Of a DNA stretch of 64,000 bases, positions 33,024-41,566 are shown one piece after another. Origin of the DNA: Candidatus Ideonella esbjergensis. Lineage in GTDB: Bacteria; Pseudomonadota; Gammaproteobacteria; Burkholderiales; Burkholderiaceae_C. How positions within the stretch are numbered: the stretch's first letter is position 1; every line of letters starts with the position of its first letter. The DNA lies in contig JADJLP010000002.1 of assembly GCA_016710065.1 (NCBI GenBank), positions 310,001-374,000 of the forward strand, read 5' to 3'. The position numbers and the translations under genes were made by a program. The notes below the pieces were generated by a model. It was not told where the DNA came from, ran no database searches, and saw only the letters and a list, made by a program, of their open reading frames with translations.

Positions 33024-33949
33024 GCCTTCATCTCCTGGTGCGAACGCACCGGCATGCGCTTGCCCAGCATCACCACCGCCATCACGGCCAGCGAGAAGGC
33101 CAGCGTGCTGGGTTTCAGCGCCTCGCCCAGCACCGGCACGGCCAGCAGCAGCGCCAGAAAAGGTTGGATCAACTGCACCTGGCTCACGCGCAGCGCGCCG
33201 CCCAGGGCCAGGCCGCGGTACCAGGCGAAGAAGCCCAGCCACATCGAGAACACCGTGACGTAGGCGAACGCGCCCCAGGCCGCCGGCCGCACCGGCGCGG
33301 TGGGCCATTGCAGCAGCGCCAGCGGCAGCGTGAGCGGCAGGCTCAGCACCAGCACCCAGGAGATGACATGCTCGGCCCGCCATTGCGCGGCCAAGCGGGC
33401 ACCGGCCACATAGCCGGCCGAGGCGCTGAACACCGCCAGCAGCAACCAGCCATCGGCCCGCACCAACGCGCCGCCACCTTCCATCGCGGCAAAGGCCAGT
33501 ACCAGGCCGCAACCCAGCACCGCGCAGACCCAGAAGCCCGTGGACGCGCGCTGTCGCAGCGTCAGGGCCGCGAAGGCGGCGGTGGCCAAGGGCAGCACCC
33601 CGGTGACCACGGCGGCGTGCATCGAAGGAACCTCGCGCAACGCCAGCGCCAGCCCCAGCGGAAAGCCCACCACCGTGCCCAGCGCGCTCAGGCCCAGCAA
33701 CAGCAGGTGCCTGCGCTCGGGCCATGGCGCGTGCGTGAGCCACAGGTAGCCCACGCTCAACAGGCCGGCGCCCGCCGCACGGCCGGCGGTGACGAAGAAG
33801 GGTGGCAGCTGCGGTGCCTCCAGCGGCCCCACGGCCAAGCGCGTCATCGGCAGCGTCATGGCGAAGATCAGCACACCCAGCGCGCCCAGCCACAGGCCGC
33901 GCGTCTGCTCCTGCGGTGTGGGGGTGATGGGGCGAGGCTGCGTCGTCAT
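33020..33949 (-). CDS. EamA/DMT family transporter
   Basis: 309-residue inner-membrane protein with about ten transmembrane helices in two EamA repeats; RAAGAGLLSVGYLWLTHAPWPERR and the PFLALLLAVPVLGEALKPSTLAFSLAVMAVV end block are typical. Such proteins export amino acids or metabolites. It is the first gene of the transporter-racemase-aminotransferase operon and is transcribed away from a MocR regulator gene, which is a common arrangement for MocR-controlled transporters. The shared 115-bp gap carries candidate operators. Confidence 0.88.
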   Translation of the reverse strand: MTTQPRPITPTPQEQTRGLWLGALGVLIFAMTLPMTRLAVGPLEAPQLPPFFVTAGRAAGAGLLSVGYLWLTHAPWPERRHLLLLGLSALGTVVGFPLGLALALREVPSMHAAVVTGVLPLATAAFAALTLRQRASTGFWVCAVLGCGLVLAFAAMEGGGALVRADGWLLLAVFSASAGYVAGARLAAQWRAEHVISWVLVLSLPLTLPLALLQWPTAPVRPAAWGAFAYVTVFSMWLGFFAWYRGLALGGALRVSQVQLIQPFLALLLAVPVLGEALKPSTLAFSLAVMAVVMLGKRMPVRSHQEMKA

Positions 33950-33975
33950 CTGGACAGTCTAGCCATGCAGCCGGT

Positions 33976-34019
33976 ACAGTAGCAATACAGTCTGGCGTGT
34001 CACCACAGGCATCTGTATT
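33976..34019. promoter_or_regulatory. Candidate MocR operator between the DMT transporter and mocR
   Basis: TACAG occurs twice in TACAGTAGCAATACAG (about 33975-33990), and CTGTATT at 34013-34019 is the inverted partner of AATACAG at 33984-33990. Direct and inverted ATACAG-type half-sites near the regulator and its divergent target fit MocR control. The string TACAGTAGCAATACA recurs upstream of the YtrA-type gene at 50310. Confidence 0.5.
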
Positions 34020-34064
34020 GGTGGTGGCGCAGGCACAGTTGACCTGGTTTTTCTGGATCCCTCC

Positions 34065-35516
34065 ATGGCTGCCCGCGAACTCGACCCCTTTGCACCGAAT
34101 GCCGCCGCCCCGTCCGCACCGCTGGCGCGCACGGCCGGCCTCACGCTCACCGAGCAGCTGGCAGGCCACTTTGCCGAGCGCATACGCCAGCGCCTGCTCT
34201 CGCCCGGCGCGCGCCTGCCCTCGGTGCGCGACTGCGCCCAGCGCCATGGCGTGAGCCCGCATACCGTGGTGGCGGCGTACGACCAATTGCTGGCCCAGGG
34301 GCTGGTGGAGGCGCGCCGACAGCGTGGCTTTTTCGTGCGCGAATCGCGCACCGCGCACCGGCCCACGGCACGCCCGGCCGCAGCGCCGCAGCACCAGCCG
34401 CCGGTGGACGCCACCGCGCTGATCCGCGGCATGTTCCAGGGCGGCAGCGACAAACCCGCGCCCGGGCTGGGCACGCTGCCGGCCGATTGGCTGGACTTGC
34501 CGCTGCTGGCCAGCGCGCTGCGCCGCGTGCTGGCCCAGGGCGACCCGCGCATCGCGCTGGCCTATGGCCACCCGGCCGGCGACCAGCGCCTGCGCGAGGC
34601 CCTGGCCGTGAAGCTGGCCGACTACGGCGTGCGTGCCACCGCCAGCCAGATCATCACTGCCGGCGGTGCCACGCAGGCGCTCGACATCCTCTCGCGCACG
34701 CTGCTGGCCCCCGGTGACGCGGTGCTGGTGGACGAGCCCGCCTGGGCCGTGGAGTATGCCCGCCTCACCCGCCTGGGCGTGCGCCTGCTGCCGGTGCCGC
34801 GCGGCGCCGACGGGCCTGACCTGGACGTGATGCGCACGCTGATCCGCGAGCACAAGCCGCGCATGTACGTGACGGTGCCGGTGCTGCACAACCCCACCGG
34901 GCATTCGCTCAGCCTGGCCTCGGCGCACGAGGTGCTCAAGCTCGCCGAGGCGAATGATTTCTGGCTGGTGGAAGACGACACCTACTCGCACCTCGCGCCG
35001 GCCCATTTGCCACGCATGGCCGCGCTGGACGGGCTCCGGCGCACGCTCTATGTCTCGGGCTTCTCCAAGATCCTCACGCCCAGCTGGCGCGTGGGCTACA
35101 TGGCCGTGCCGCCAGCGCTGTTCGAGCGGCTGGTGGACACCAAGCTCGTGGCCACGCTCAGCACGCCCGCCGTGCTGGAGCAGGCCGTGGCGCTGTGCCT
35201 GGAGCAGGGCAGCCTGCGCCGCCATGCCGAGCGCGTGGTGACGCGACTGGACGCCGCCCGCCACCGTGCGGTGCAGCTGGCGCAGCAGCATGGCTGCCGC
35301 TTCGTGACGCCACCGCAAGGCCTGTTCGGCTGGCTGGACGTGGGCGTGGACACCGAACAGCTGGCCCTGCTGATGCACGACGACGGCTGGCTGCTGGCGC
35401 CGGGCCATCTTTTTCACGCCACGCGCCGGCCCGGCTCGCTGATGCGCATCAACTTCGCCAGCACGCAGGACGCGGCGTTCTGGAAGGCGCTGGACAAGGC
35501 GCGCAAGCGTGTGTGA
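34065..35516 (+). CDS. MocR/GntR-type PLP-dependent transcriptional regulator
   Basis: 483 residues: an N-terminal GntR winged helix (LTEQLAGHFAERIRQRLLSP, ARLPSVRDCAQRHGVSPHTVVAAYDQLLAQGLVEAR) and a fold-type I aminotransferase-like domain with the PLP Lys in YVSGFSKILTPSWRVGYM. MocR proteins sense PLP adducts of amino compounds. It is divergent from the transporter-racemase-aminotransferase operon and runs into the spermidine-dehydrogenase-like gene, so both are likely targets. The ATG at 34065 gives an Ala/Pro-rich 20-residue lead before the HTH. Confidence 0.9.
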   Translation: MAARELDPFAPNAAAPSAPLARTAGLTLTEQLAGHFAERIRQRLLSPGARLPSVRDCAQRHGVSPHTVVAAYDQLLAQGLVEARRQRGFFVRESRTAHRPTARPAAAPQHQPPVDATALIRGMFQGGSDKPAPGLGTLPADWLDLPLLASALRRVLAQGDPRIALAYGHPAGDQRLREALAVKLADYGVRATASQIITAGGATQALDILSRTLLAPGDAVLVDEPAWAVEYARLTRLGVRLLPVPRGADGPDLDVMRTLIREHKPRMYVTVPVLHNPTGHSLSLASAHEVLKLAEANDFWLVEDDTYSHLAPAHLPRMAALDGLRRTLYVSGFSKILTPSWRVGYMAVPPALFERLVDTKLVATLSTPAVLEQAVALCLEQGSLRRHAERVVTRLDAARHRAVQLAQQHGCRFVTPPQGLFGWLDVGVDTEQLALLMHDDGWLLAPGHLFHATRRPGSLMRINFASTQDAAFWKALDKARKRV

Positions 35517-37470
35517 ACCTGCGCCCGTGACGCCACACCACCCGCCCACCATCACCCGACGCGACTTTCTGAACGGCGTGGCCCTGGCCGTGGGCGGCAC
35601 CAGCGTTGCCCATGCCACCTCCAGCACCACAGACCCCGACCCTGCCCTGCGCACCGGCCTGCAAGGCCAGACCGACGCGGTCAACGCCGCGGCCCATGCC
35701 TGGCGCGACAAGCCTGCCGCGTTGCGCACCGCCGCCGCCTTGCAAGACCCCGAGGTGCAAGACCTGGTGGTGGTGGGCGCTGGCCTGAGCGGCTTGGCCG
35801 GGGCGCACTGGTTTCGCCAGCACGCCGGCCGGCCGGTGCGCATGCTGTTGCTCGACGCGCTGGACGACGTGGGCGGCCATGCCCGCCGCAACGAGTTCAT
35901 CTCGCGCTCGGGCCAGCGGCTGGTGGGCTATGGCGGCTCGCAGTCGCTGGATTCGCCTTCGCTGTTTTCACCTGCCGTCAAGGGCTTGCTGAGTGACCTG
36001 GGCCTGGACCTGCAACGCTTCGGCACCGAGTTCTTCGACCGGGGTTGGGCCGAGCGCCACGGCCTGGTGAACAGCGCGCTGTATTTCGGCCTCGAGGCCT
36101 GGGGCGAAGAGCGCATGGTGCTGCGCCAGGCTGGTGAGGCGACCGCGCAGTGGCTGCCGCCCACGCCGCTCTCGGCGCGTGCCCAGGCCGATGTGCTGCG
36201 GCTGTTCGACAAGGCCCCGGCGCGGCACCCGCTGCAAGCCCTGCGCACGGTGGCAGCCCGCCGGGCTGTGCTGGCCCGCACGCTCTACAGCGAGTACCTG
36301 GCCCGCCATTGGCGCGTGGACCCGCAGGTCATCCGCTACCTGCAGGCCAACACCCAGGGTTACTTCGGCGTGGGCACCGACGCCACCACCGCGCTCGACG
36401 CCTGGGCGGCCGGCCTGCCCGGCTTCGAGGGCGTGAACTTGGGCGTAGCGGTGGACGCGCGCATGTCACCCAGCGGCCGGCAGCTGCACCTCAGCAAGGA
36501 CGACTACCTCTACCACTTCCCCGACGGCAATGCCGGCGTGGCGCGGGCGCTGATCCGCTCGCTGATGCCCGCCGCGCTGCCGGGCGATGGCATGGCCAGC
36601 CTGGCCGACGCCGCACTGAACCGCGCCGCGCTCGACGCACCCGAAAGCCCCGTGCGGCTGCGCCTGCAAGCCACCGTGGTGGGCCTGCGCCACCTGGGGC
36701 CGCCCGGGCGCGCCGAACTGGTGGAGCTGCGCTATGTGGACGCCGATGGCCAGTTGCGCGCGGTGCGGGCCAAACAGGTGCTGCTGGCCTGCTGGCACCG
36801 CGTGATCGCCCGGCTCACCGACGAGCTGCCCGCCAAGCAAGTGCAAGCACTGAACGACCAGGTGAAGGTGCCGCTGATCTACGGCACGGTGCTGCTGAGC
36901 AACTGGCGTGCTTTCAAGCAAGCGGGCATCAGCGGCTTCAACCCGGTGGCTGGTTTCTGGGGCGATGTGTCCTTGGATTTTCCGGTCAGCATGGGCGGCG
37001 TTCGCTTTGCGCAGCACCCGGACGAGCCCGTGCTGCTGCACGTGGCCAAGGTGGTGGTGCCGGGCAACGGCGCGCCCGCGCGCCAGCAGGCCGCGCAGGG
37101 TCGGGCGCTGCTGCAGAACTGGTCGTTCGGGTACCTGGAAGGGCATCTGCGCCAGACGCTGCAAGGCGCGCTGGGTGGCTTCGGCTTCGACCACGCGCAG
37201 GACATCGAAGCCATCACGCTGAACCGCTGGGCGCACGGCTACGCCTACGAATACATGCGGCCCTGGGATCGCTACTGGCCCCAAGGCCCGCTGCCCTGCG
37301 AGACCGCGCGACGAGGCTGGGGCCTTGTGGCCATTGCCAACAGCGACGCTGGCGCCTATGCCTACGCCCACAGTGCCATTGACCAGGCGGCGCGCGCGGT
37401 GCAAGAACTGCTGCCCCAGGCCAGGCTGCAGCGATGGCACCCGTGGCCTGGGCCAGACCTGACGGCCTGA
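35509..37470 (+). CDS. Tat-exported FAD oxidoreductase, spermidine dehydrogenase-like
   Basis: About 650 residues. A twin-arginine signal (TITRRDFLNGVALAVGG) precedes an FAD-binding domain with DLVVVGAGLSGLAGAHWFR and LLDALDDVGGHARRNEF. Blocks YGGSQSLDSPSLFSP and YEYMRPWDRYWPQG match the SpdH-like flavoprotein group that oxidises spermidine or related polyamines in the periplasm. The track of the start is uncertain: GTG 35509 overlaps the mocR stop, while GTG 35527 gives a shorter signal region; neither has a good Shine-Dalgarno. Coupling to mocR suggests regulation by that protein. Confidence 0.8.
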   Translation: MCEPAPVTPHHPPTITRRDFLNGVALAVGGTSVAHATSSTTDPDPALRTGLQGQTDAVNAAAHAWRDKPAALRTAAALQDPEVQDLVVVGAGLSGLAGAHWFRQHAGRPVRMLLLDALDDVGGHARRNEFISRSGQRLVGYGGSQSLDSPSLFSPAVKGLLSDLGLDLQRFGTEFFDRGWAERHGLVNSALYFGLEAWGEERMVLRQAGEATAQWLPPTPLSARAQADVLRLFDKAPARHPLQALRTVAARRAVLARTLYSEYLARHWRVDPQVIRYLQANTQGYFGVGTDATTALDAWAAGLPGFEGVNLGVAVDARMSPSGRQLHLSKDDYLYHFPDGNAGVARALIRSLMPAALPGDGMASLADAALNRAALDAPESPVRLRLQATVVGLRHLGPPGRAELVELRYVDADGQLRAVRAKQVLLACWHRVIARLTDELPAKQVQALNDQVKVPLIYGTVLLSNWRAFKQAGISGFNPVAGFWGDVSLDFPVSMGGVRFAQHPDEPVLLHVAKVVVPGNGAPARQQAAQGRALLQNWSFGYLEGHLRQTLQGALGGFGFDHAQDIEAITLNRWAHGYAYEYMRPWDRYWPQGPLPCETARRGWGLVAIANSDAGAYAYAHSAIDQAARAVQELLPQARLQRWHPWPGPDLTA

Positions 37471-37522
37471 GGCTCGGCTGACGCAGGGCAGCGGGATGGC
37501 GGCCATGCGCCCGATGCAGCCC

Positions 37523-38650
37523 TCAACCCAGCTGATCGAAGGCCTGGGCCAGGTTGGCCACGCTGCGCTCCACGTTGTGCAACTTGTCCAAGCCGAACAG
37601 GCCCAGGCGGAAGCTGCGGAAATCGGCCGGCTCATCGCATTGCAAGGGCACACCCGCCGCCGTTTGCAGACCCAATGCGGCGAATTTGCTGGCGTTGTGC
37701 ATACCCACGTCGTCGGTGTAGCTCACCACCACGCCCGGCGCCTTGAAACCTTCGGCCGCCACGCTTTTGATGCCGCGCGCCTCCAGCATGGCACGCACTG
37801 CGCGGCCCAGGGCCCACTGCTCGTCTTTCAGCTTGGCAAAGCCGTAAGCCTGCATCTCGGCCATCACGTCGCGCAGGCGCATGAGAGCGCCGGTGGGCAT
37901 GGTGGTGTGGTACGCGTGGCCACCATTTTCAAAGGCTTCCATGATCTGCAGCCACTTCTTCAGGTCGCAGGCAAAGCTGCTGCTCGTGGTGCTGGCCAGG
38001 TGGTGGTGGGCGCGCTCGCTCAGCATCACTAGTGCGCAGCCGGGTTCGGCGCTCCAGCCCTTTTGCGGCGCGCTCACCAGCACGTCCACACCGGTGGCCT
38101 GCATGTCCACCCAGATGGTGCCCGAGGCAATGCAATCGAGCACGAACAGGCCACCCACCGCATGCACCGCGTCGCCCACGGCCTTGAGGTAGTCGTCGGG
38201 CAGGATCATGCCGCTCGCGGTTTCCACATGCGGTGCAAACACCAGCGCCGGCTTGAGAGTGGCGATGGCGTCCAGCACCTCGCCGATGGGCGCCGGTGCG
38301 TAGGCGGCCTGGTGGCCGGGTTGTGCCGGCCGAGCCTTGAGCACATGCTGCTCGGAGGGGATGCCGCCCATGTCGAAGATCTGCGTCCAGCGGTAGCTGA
38401 ACCAGCCGTTGCGCAGCACCAGGCAGCGCTGGCCGGTGGCGAACTGGCGTGCCACCGCCTCCATGCCGAATGTGCCGCTGCCCGGCACTACCACGGCAGC
38501 CTTGGCATTGAAGACCTGCTTGAGCGTGGCCGAGATCTCGCGCATCACGCCCTGAAACTTCTTCGACATGTGGTTGAGCGCCCGGTCGGTGTAGACCACC
38601 GAGTACTCCAACAGGCCATCGGGGTCGATTTCGGGCAGCAATCCGGGCAT
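37523..38650 (-). CDS. Class V aminotransferase (alanine/serine-glyoxylate type)
   Basis: 375 residues, PLP-dependent. It starts MPGLLPEIDPDGLLEYSVVYTDRALNHMSKKF..., unusual in lacking the GP-rich opening seen in many relatives. PGSGTFGMEAVARQ binds the cofactor phosphate, and the Schiff-base Lys is in SAPQKGWSAEPG, preceded by the FVLDCIAS Asp. The family transfers amino groups among alanine, serine, glyoxylate and phosphonates; the substrate here is undefined. GGAG seven bases before ATG 38650 supports the start. It converges on the flavoenzyme gene and diverges from the Usp-Rieske operon. Confidence 0.85.
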   Translation of the reverse strand: MPGLLPEIDPDGLLEYSVVYTDRALNHMSKKFQGVMREISATLKQVFNAKAAVVVPGSGTFGMEAVARQFATGQRCLVLRNGWFSYRWTQIFDMGGIPSEQHVLKARPAQPGHQAAYAPAPIGEVLDAIATLKPALVFAPHVETASGMILPDDYLKAVGDAVHAVGGLFVLDCIASGTIWVDMQATGVDVLVSAPQKGWSAEPGCALVMLSERAHHHLASTTSSSFACDLKKWLQIMEAFENGGHAYHTTMPTGALMRLRDVMAEMQAYGFAKLKDEQWALGRAVRAMLEARGIKSVAAEGFKAPGVVVSYTDDVGMHNASKFAALGLQTAAGVPLQCDEPADFRSFRLGLFGLDKLHNVERSVANLAQAFDQLG

Positions 38651-38788
38651 CTGGTAACTCCACAGGGTGAGGGCGGTGCAACCACTGTGCGCACCGTCAA
38701 GGGGCGACCAGCTTAGCACCGCCGCATGCCCTGCGGGGCGTGGGGCCAGAGTACAGTGGTTGCTCACCGCAATGAGCAGGAGAAGACC

Positions 38789-39262
38789 ATGCTGATCATG
38801 CTGCCCGTCGATGGCACCGAACTGTCCCTGGACGCCGCGCGCCATTTGATCAACCTGGTGCGCCGCGGCCTCTCGGCCCGCGTGCTGCTGGCCAATGTGC
38901 AGGACGCACCGCACCTGTACGAAGTGGTGCTGGCGCCCGACCCCGAAACCCTGGACGCCGCGGCCGACGGCGCTGGCCAGCATGCCTTGCAGGCGGCTGG
39001 CGAGTTGCTGAGCGAGAACGGCATCACCTGGACCTCGGACATCGGGCATGGCGACCCGGCCCGCGTGTTGCTGGACCTGGCCGACCGCCACGGCTGCGAG
39101 GCCATCGTGATGGGCAGCGGCCGGCCTGGCATTCTCAGCAACGCCCGCCTGGGCTCGGTGGCGCAGGCGGTGGTGCAGCACGCGACCATCCCTGTCACCA
39201 TCGTGCGCCACGCTGAACCCGAAGCCGAGCTCGACGAGGACGCCGGTACCAGCGCCCCATGA
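38789..39262 (+). CDS. Universal stress protein, UspA family
   Basis: 157 residues with a single Usp domain starting MLIMLPVDGTELSLDAARH; the nucleotide loop GSGRPGILSNARLGSVAQ is a variant of the ATP-binding G-2X-G-9X-G pattern. An acidic tail follows. AGGAG lies seven bases before ATG 38789. The stop overlaps the next start by four bases, so this protein is made with the Rieske pair and the GST. The linkage hints that the oxygenase operon is stress-related. Confidence 0.88.
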   Translation: MLIMLPVDGTELSLDAARHLINLVRRGLSARVLLANVQDAPHLYEVVLAPDPETLDAAADGAGQHALQAAGELLSENGITWTSDIGHGDPARVLLDLADRHGCEAIVMGSGRPGILSNARLGSVAQAVVQHATIPVTIVRHAEPEAELDEDAGTSAP

Positions 39263-39903
39263 CCGCGGCGGCATGGCACCCGGTGGCGGCATCGCATGAA
39301 CTGCGGGCCGGCGAGAACATCGTGGCCAGTTTCCTGCAGGGCGCCGAGCTGGCGTTGTGGCGCACCCCTGAAGGCGCACCCCAGGCCTGGGACAACCGCT
39401 GCCCACACCGCAGCGTGCGCTTCACGCTGGGCCAGGTGGTGGGCGACCGGCTCTCCTGCGCCTACCACGGCTGGCAGTTTCAGGCCGGCAGCGGAGCCTG
39501 CGCCGGCATCCCCGCCCACCCCCACCTGAGCCCGCCGCGTCATGTGTGTGTGAAGACCTGGCGCGTGGCCGAGGCTGCCGGCATGATCTGGGTGAACCCT
39601 GTGGCGGACAGTACCGATGCGGCACCGGTTGATGCCGTGCCCGCCGGCTGGCACTTTTGCCGCACGCTCACGATCAACGTACCGCTGGCCTCATTGCCCG
39701 GCGCGCTGCAGGCGCTGGGCTGGCAGACGCAGGGCCCGGTCTGGGGCCATGCAGGCTTGCAAGCCCGCGCACTGCCACTGGACGCACAGGCCGGCATGGG
39801 CATGCTGCATGTGTGGACCGCCGCAGCGCCCGCTTCGGCCGAGATGGCCGCACTGCACGCCGCGTTGCGCCAGCTGCGCGCCAGCGCCGAGGAGATGGCG
39901 TGA
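39259..39903 (+). CDS. Rieske-domain half of a split oxygenase
   Basis: 214 residues. The Rieske [2Fe-2S] site is complete: Cys-Pro-His in NRCPHRS and Cys-Ala-Tyr-His in LSCAYHGWQ, 16 residues between the pairs. After the Rieske fold (to about residue 115) only a short remnant of the catalytic domain remains, with no Asp-x2-His-x4-His iron site. It would accept electrons and hand them to the iron of its partner encoded next door, as happens across subunits in normal trimeric Rieske oxygenases. Overlaps uspA by ATGA and the partner gene by TGATG. Electron donor gene not seen. Confidence 0.85.
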   Translation: MTAAAWHPVAASHELRAGENIVASFLQGAELALWRTPEGAPQAWDNRCPHRSVRFTLGQVVGDRLSCAYHGWQFQAGSGACAGIPAHPHLSPPRHVCVKTWRVAEAAGMIWVNPVADSTDAAPVDAVPAGWHFCRTLTINVPLASLPGALQALGWQTQGPVWGHAGLQARALPLDAQAGMGMLHVWTAAAPASAEMAALHAALRQLRASAEEMA

Positions 39904-40793
39904 TGACCTTCACCAGCACCGACCCCAACATGCTGAACGACTGGCTCACGGTGGGGCCCGTGCCCTCGCTGCAGGGTTGCAGCCAAGCCGCGCCGCGCAC
40001 CACGCGCTTGCTGGGCGCCACCGTGGCGCTGTGGGCCGACGCCAGCGGCACACCACAAGCTCGTTTGGGGGATGCCAGCGGCGCCGCTTTGCGGGTCGAG
40101 GCGCACTACGGCTACCTCTGGGTCTGCCCCAGCGGCCAGCCCGTGCGACCCCTGTTCACGCTGCCGGAGTACGCCGAGCCGGCACGCCGCCTGGTGGACT
40201 GCGCCGGCTTTGGCGTGGCCGTTTCGCCGCTGCGCATCGTCGAGAATTTTCTCGACATGGCGCACTTTCCCTACGTGCACACGAACTACTTCGGCACCAC
40301 CGCCGACACCGAGGTGGCCGAGTACCGCGTGAACATCGATGACAACACAGGCGAGATCTGGGCCAACGAGTGCCGCTTTCCGCAGCCCAAGGCTTCGGCC
40401 GCCGCCAGTGGTGGCGTGATGGCGGCCTACCGCTACCGCGTGATGCAGCCCTGCACGGCCATGCTCTACAAGACCTGCGTGCACCGCGCGGATGAACTGG
40501 ACGGCATCTGTCTGTTCGTGCAGCCTGTGGACGACGAGCACGCCATTGGCCACGTGCTGCTGCTGTACTTTGAAGATGAGCTCAGCGACGCCGAGATGAT
40601 CTCTTTCCAGCACATGATCTTTGCGCAGGACAAGCCCATCCTCGAGAACCACGTCATCAAGCGCCTACCGCTGGACATGAAGCTCGAAACCCCCACGCGG
40701 GCGGATGCCATGTCGGTCACCTACCGGCGCTGGCTGAAGAACCGGGGCCAGACCTTTGGCGTGCTGCCGCCTGCAGAGAGCTCGCGACCATGA
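39903..40793 (+). CDS. Catalytic half of a split Rieske oxygenase
   Basis: 296 residues. The mononuclear iron motif is present: Asp-x2-His-x4-His in NFLDMAHFPYVHTNYFG near residues 117-126, with a later acidic ligand candidate in FAQDKPILE. The N terminus still looks like a Rieske fold (NDWLTVGPVPSL, GATVALWADASGTPQA, YGYLWVCP) but the two cluster-binding loops are deleted. It therefore depends on the partner's cluster. The catalytic domain resembles vanillate-demethylase-type oxygenases acting on aromatic or N-/O-methyl substrates. The substrate is unknown. It overlaps the GST start by four bases. Confidence 0.85.
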   Translation: MTFTSTDPNMLNDWLTVGPVPSLQGCSQAAPRTTRLLGATVALWADASGTPQARLGDASGAALRVEAHYGYLWVCPSGQPVRPLFTLPEYAEPARRLVDCAGFGVAVSPLRIVENFLDMAHFPYVHTNYFGTTADTEVAEYRVNIDDNTGEIWANECRFPQPKASAAASGGVMAAYRYRVMQPCTAMLYKTCVHRADELDGICLFVQPVDDEHAIGHVLLLYFEDELSDAEMISFQHMIFAQDKPILENHVIKRLPLDMKLETPTRADAMSVTYRRWLKNRGQTFGVLPPAESSRP

Positions 40794-41458
40794 TCACGCT
40801 CTACGACTACGAACTCTCGGGCAACTGCTACAAGGTGCGGCAGCTCGCGGCTTGGCTGGGGCTGCCGCTGCAGCGCGTGCCCGTCAACCTGCACCCGGGG
40901 CGGCAGCACAAGTCGGCCGAGTTCCTGGCCATCAACCCGCTGGGCCAGGTGCCGGTGATCGTGGACGATGGCTTGGTGCTGCGCGACTCGCAGGCCATCC
41001 TGGTCTACCTCGCCAGCCGCCATGACGGTGATGGCCGCTGGTACCCGGCCGATGCACAGGCCCGCGGCCAGATCGCGCAGTGGCTGGCCGTGGCCGAAGA
41101 CCTGAACCGCACCGCCTCGGCGGCGCGCACGCACGACACGCTGGGTGACACGCGCATCGCTGTGGAGGCCGCGCGGGCCGGCGCCCGTGCTGCCTTCCGC
41201 ACGCTGGACGATCACCTCGCCGAACGTGCCAGTGCGGGCGCGCATTGGCTGGTGGGTCGCGCGCCCAGCATCGCTGACATCGCCTGCTTTCCGTACGTGG
41301 CCTTGGCACAGGACGGTGGGCTCTCGCTTGACGCCTACCCGGCCCTGCGCCACTGGATCTGGCGTTTTTGCCACCTGCCCGGCTTCATCGGCATGGGCGG
41401 TATCAGGGTGCCCGACCCTACCCAGGTGCCACTGGTGGTTCCGGTCGCCTTGGGCTGA
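40790..41458 (+). CDS. Glutathione S-transferase
   Basis: 222 residues, cytoplasmic. The thioredoxin-like N-terminal half has ITLYDYELSGNCYKVRQLAAWL with a Ser near the usual catalytic position, the cis-Pro block PLGQVPVIVDDG and the glutathione-binding DSQAILVYLA; the C-terminal helical half has the N-capping box motif PSIADIACFPY. Its ATG overlaps the oxygenase stop, so it is the last gene of the Usp-Rieske-oxygenase operon and may detoxify or isomerise the oxygenation product with glutathione. Confidence 0.9.
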   Translation: MITLYDYELSGNCYKVRQLAAWLGLPLQRVPVNLHPGRQHKSAEFLAINPLGQVPVIVDDGLVLRDSQAILVYLASRHDGDGRWYPADAQARGQIAQWLAVAEDLNRTASAARTHDTLGDTRIAVEAARAGARAAFRTLDDHLAERASAGAHWLVGRAPSIADIACFPYVALAQDGGLSLDAYPALRHWIWRFCHLPGFIGMGGIRVPDPTQVPLVVPVALG

Positions 41459-41566
41459 GGCACCGCAAGGCCCGGTCCGAATGCGCCCCGCACCGCCCCG
41501 TCTGCATCAAGGCTACCGCGCCTGGGGCATACTCGGCAGCCTGGCAGGGCCTGGGGGACACCACAG

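Noticed and set aside
32319..35900. An 1193-codon minus-strand frame
   Set aside because: Only the last 234 codons (racemase) look like a protein; the rest is antisense to mocR and out of frame with the DMT gene.
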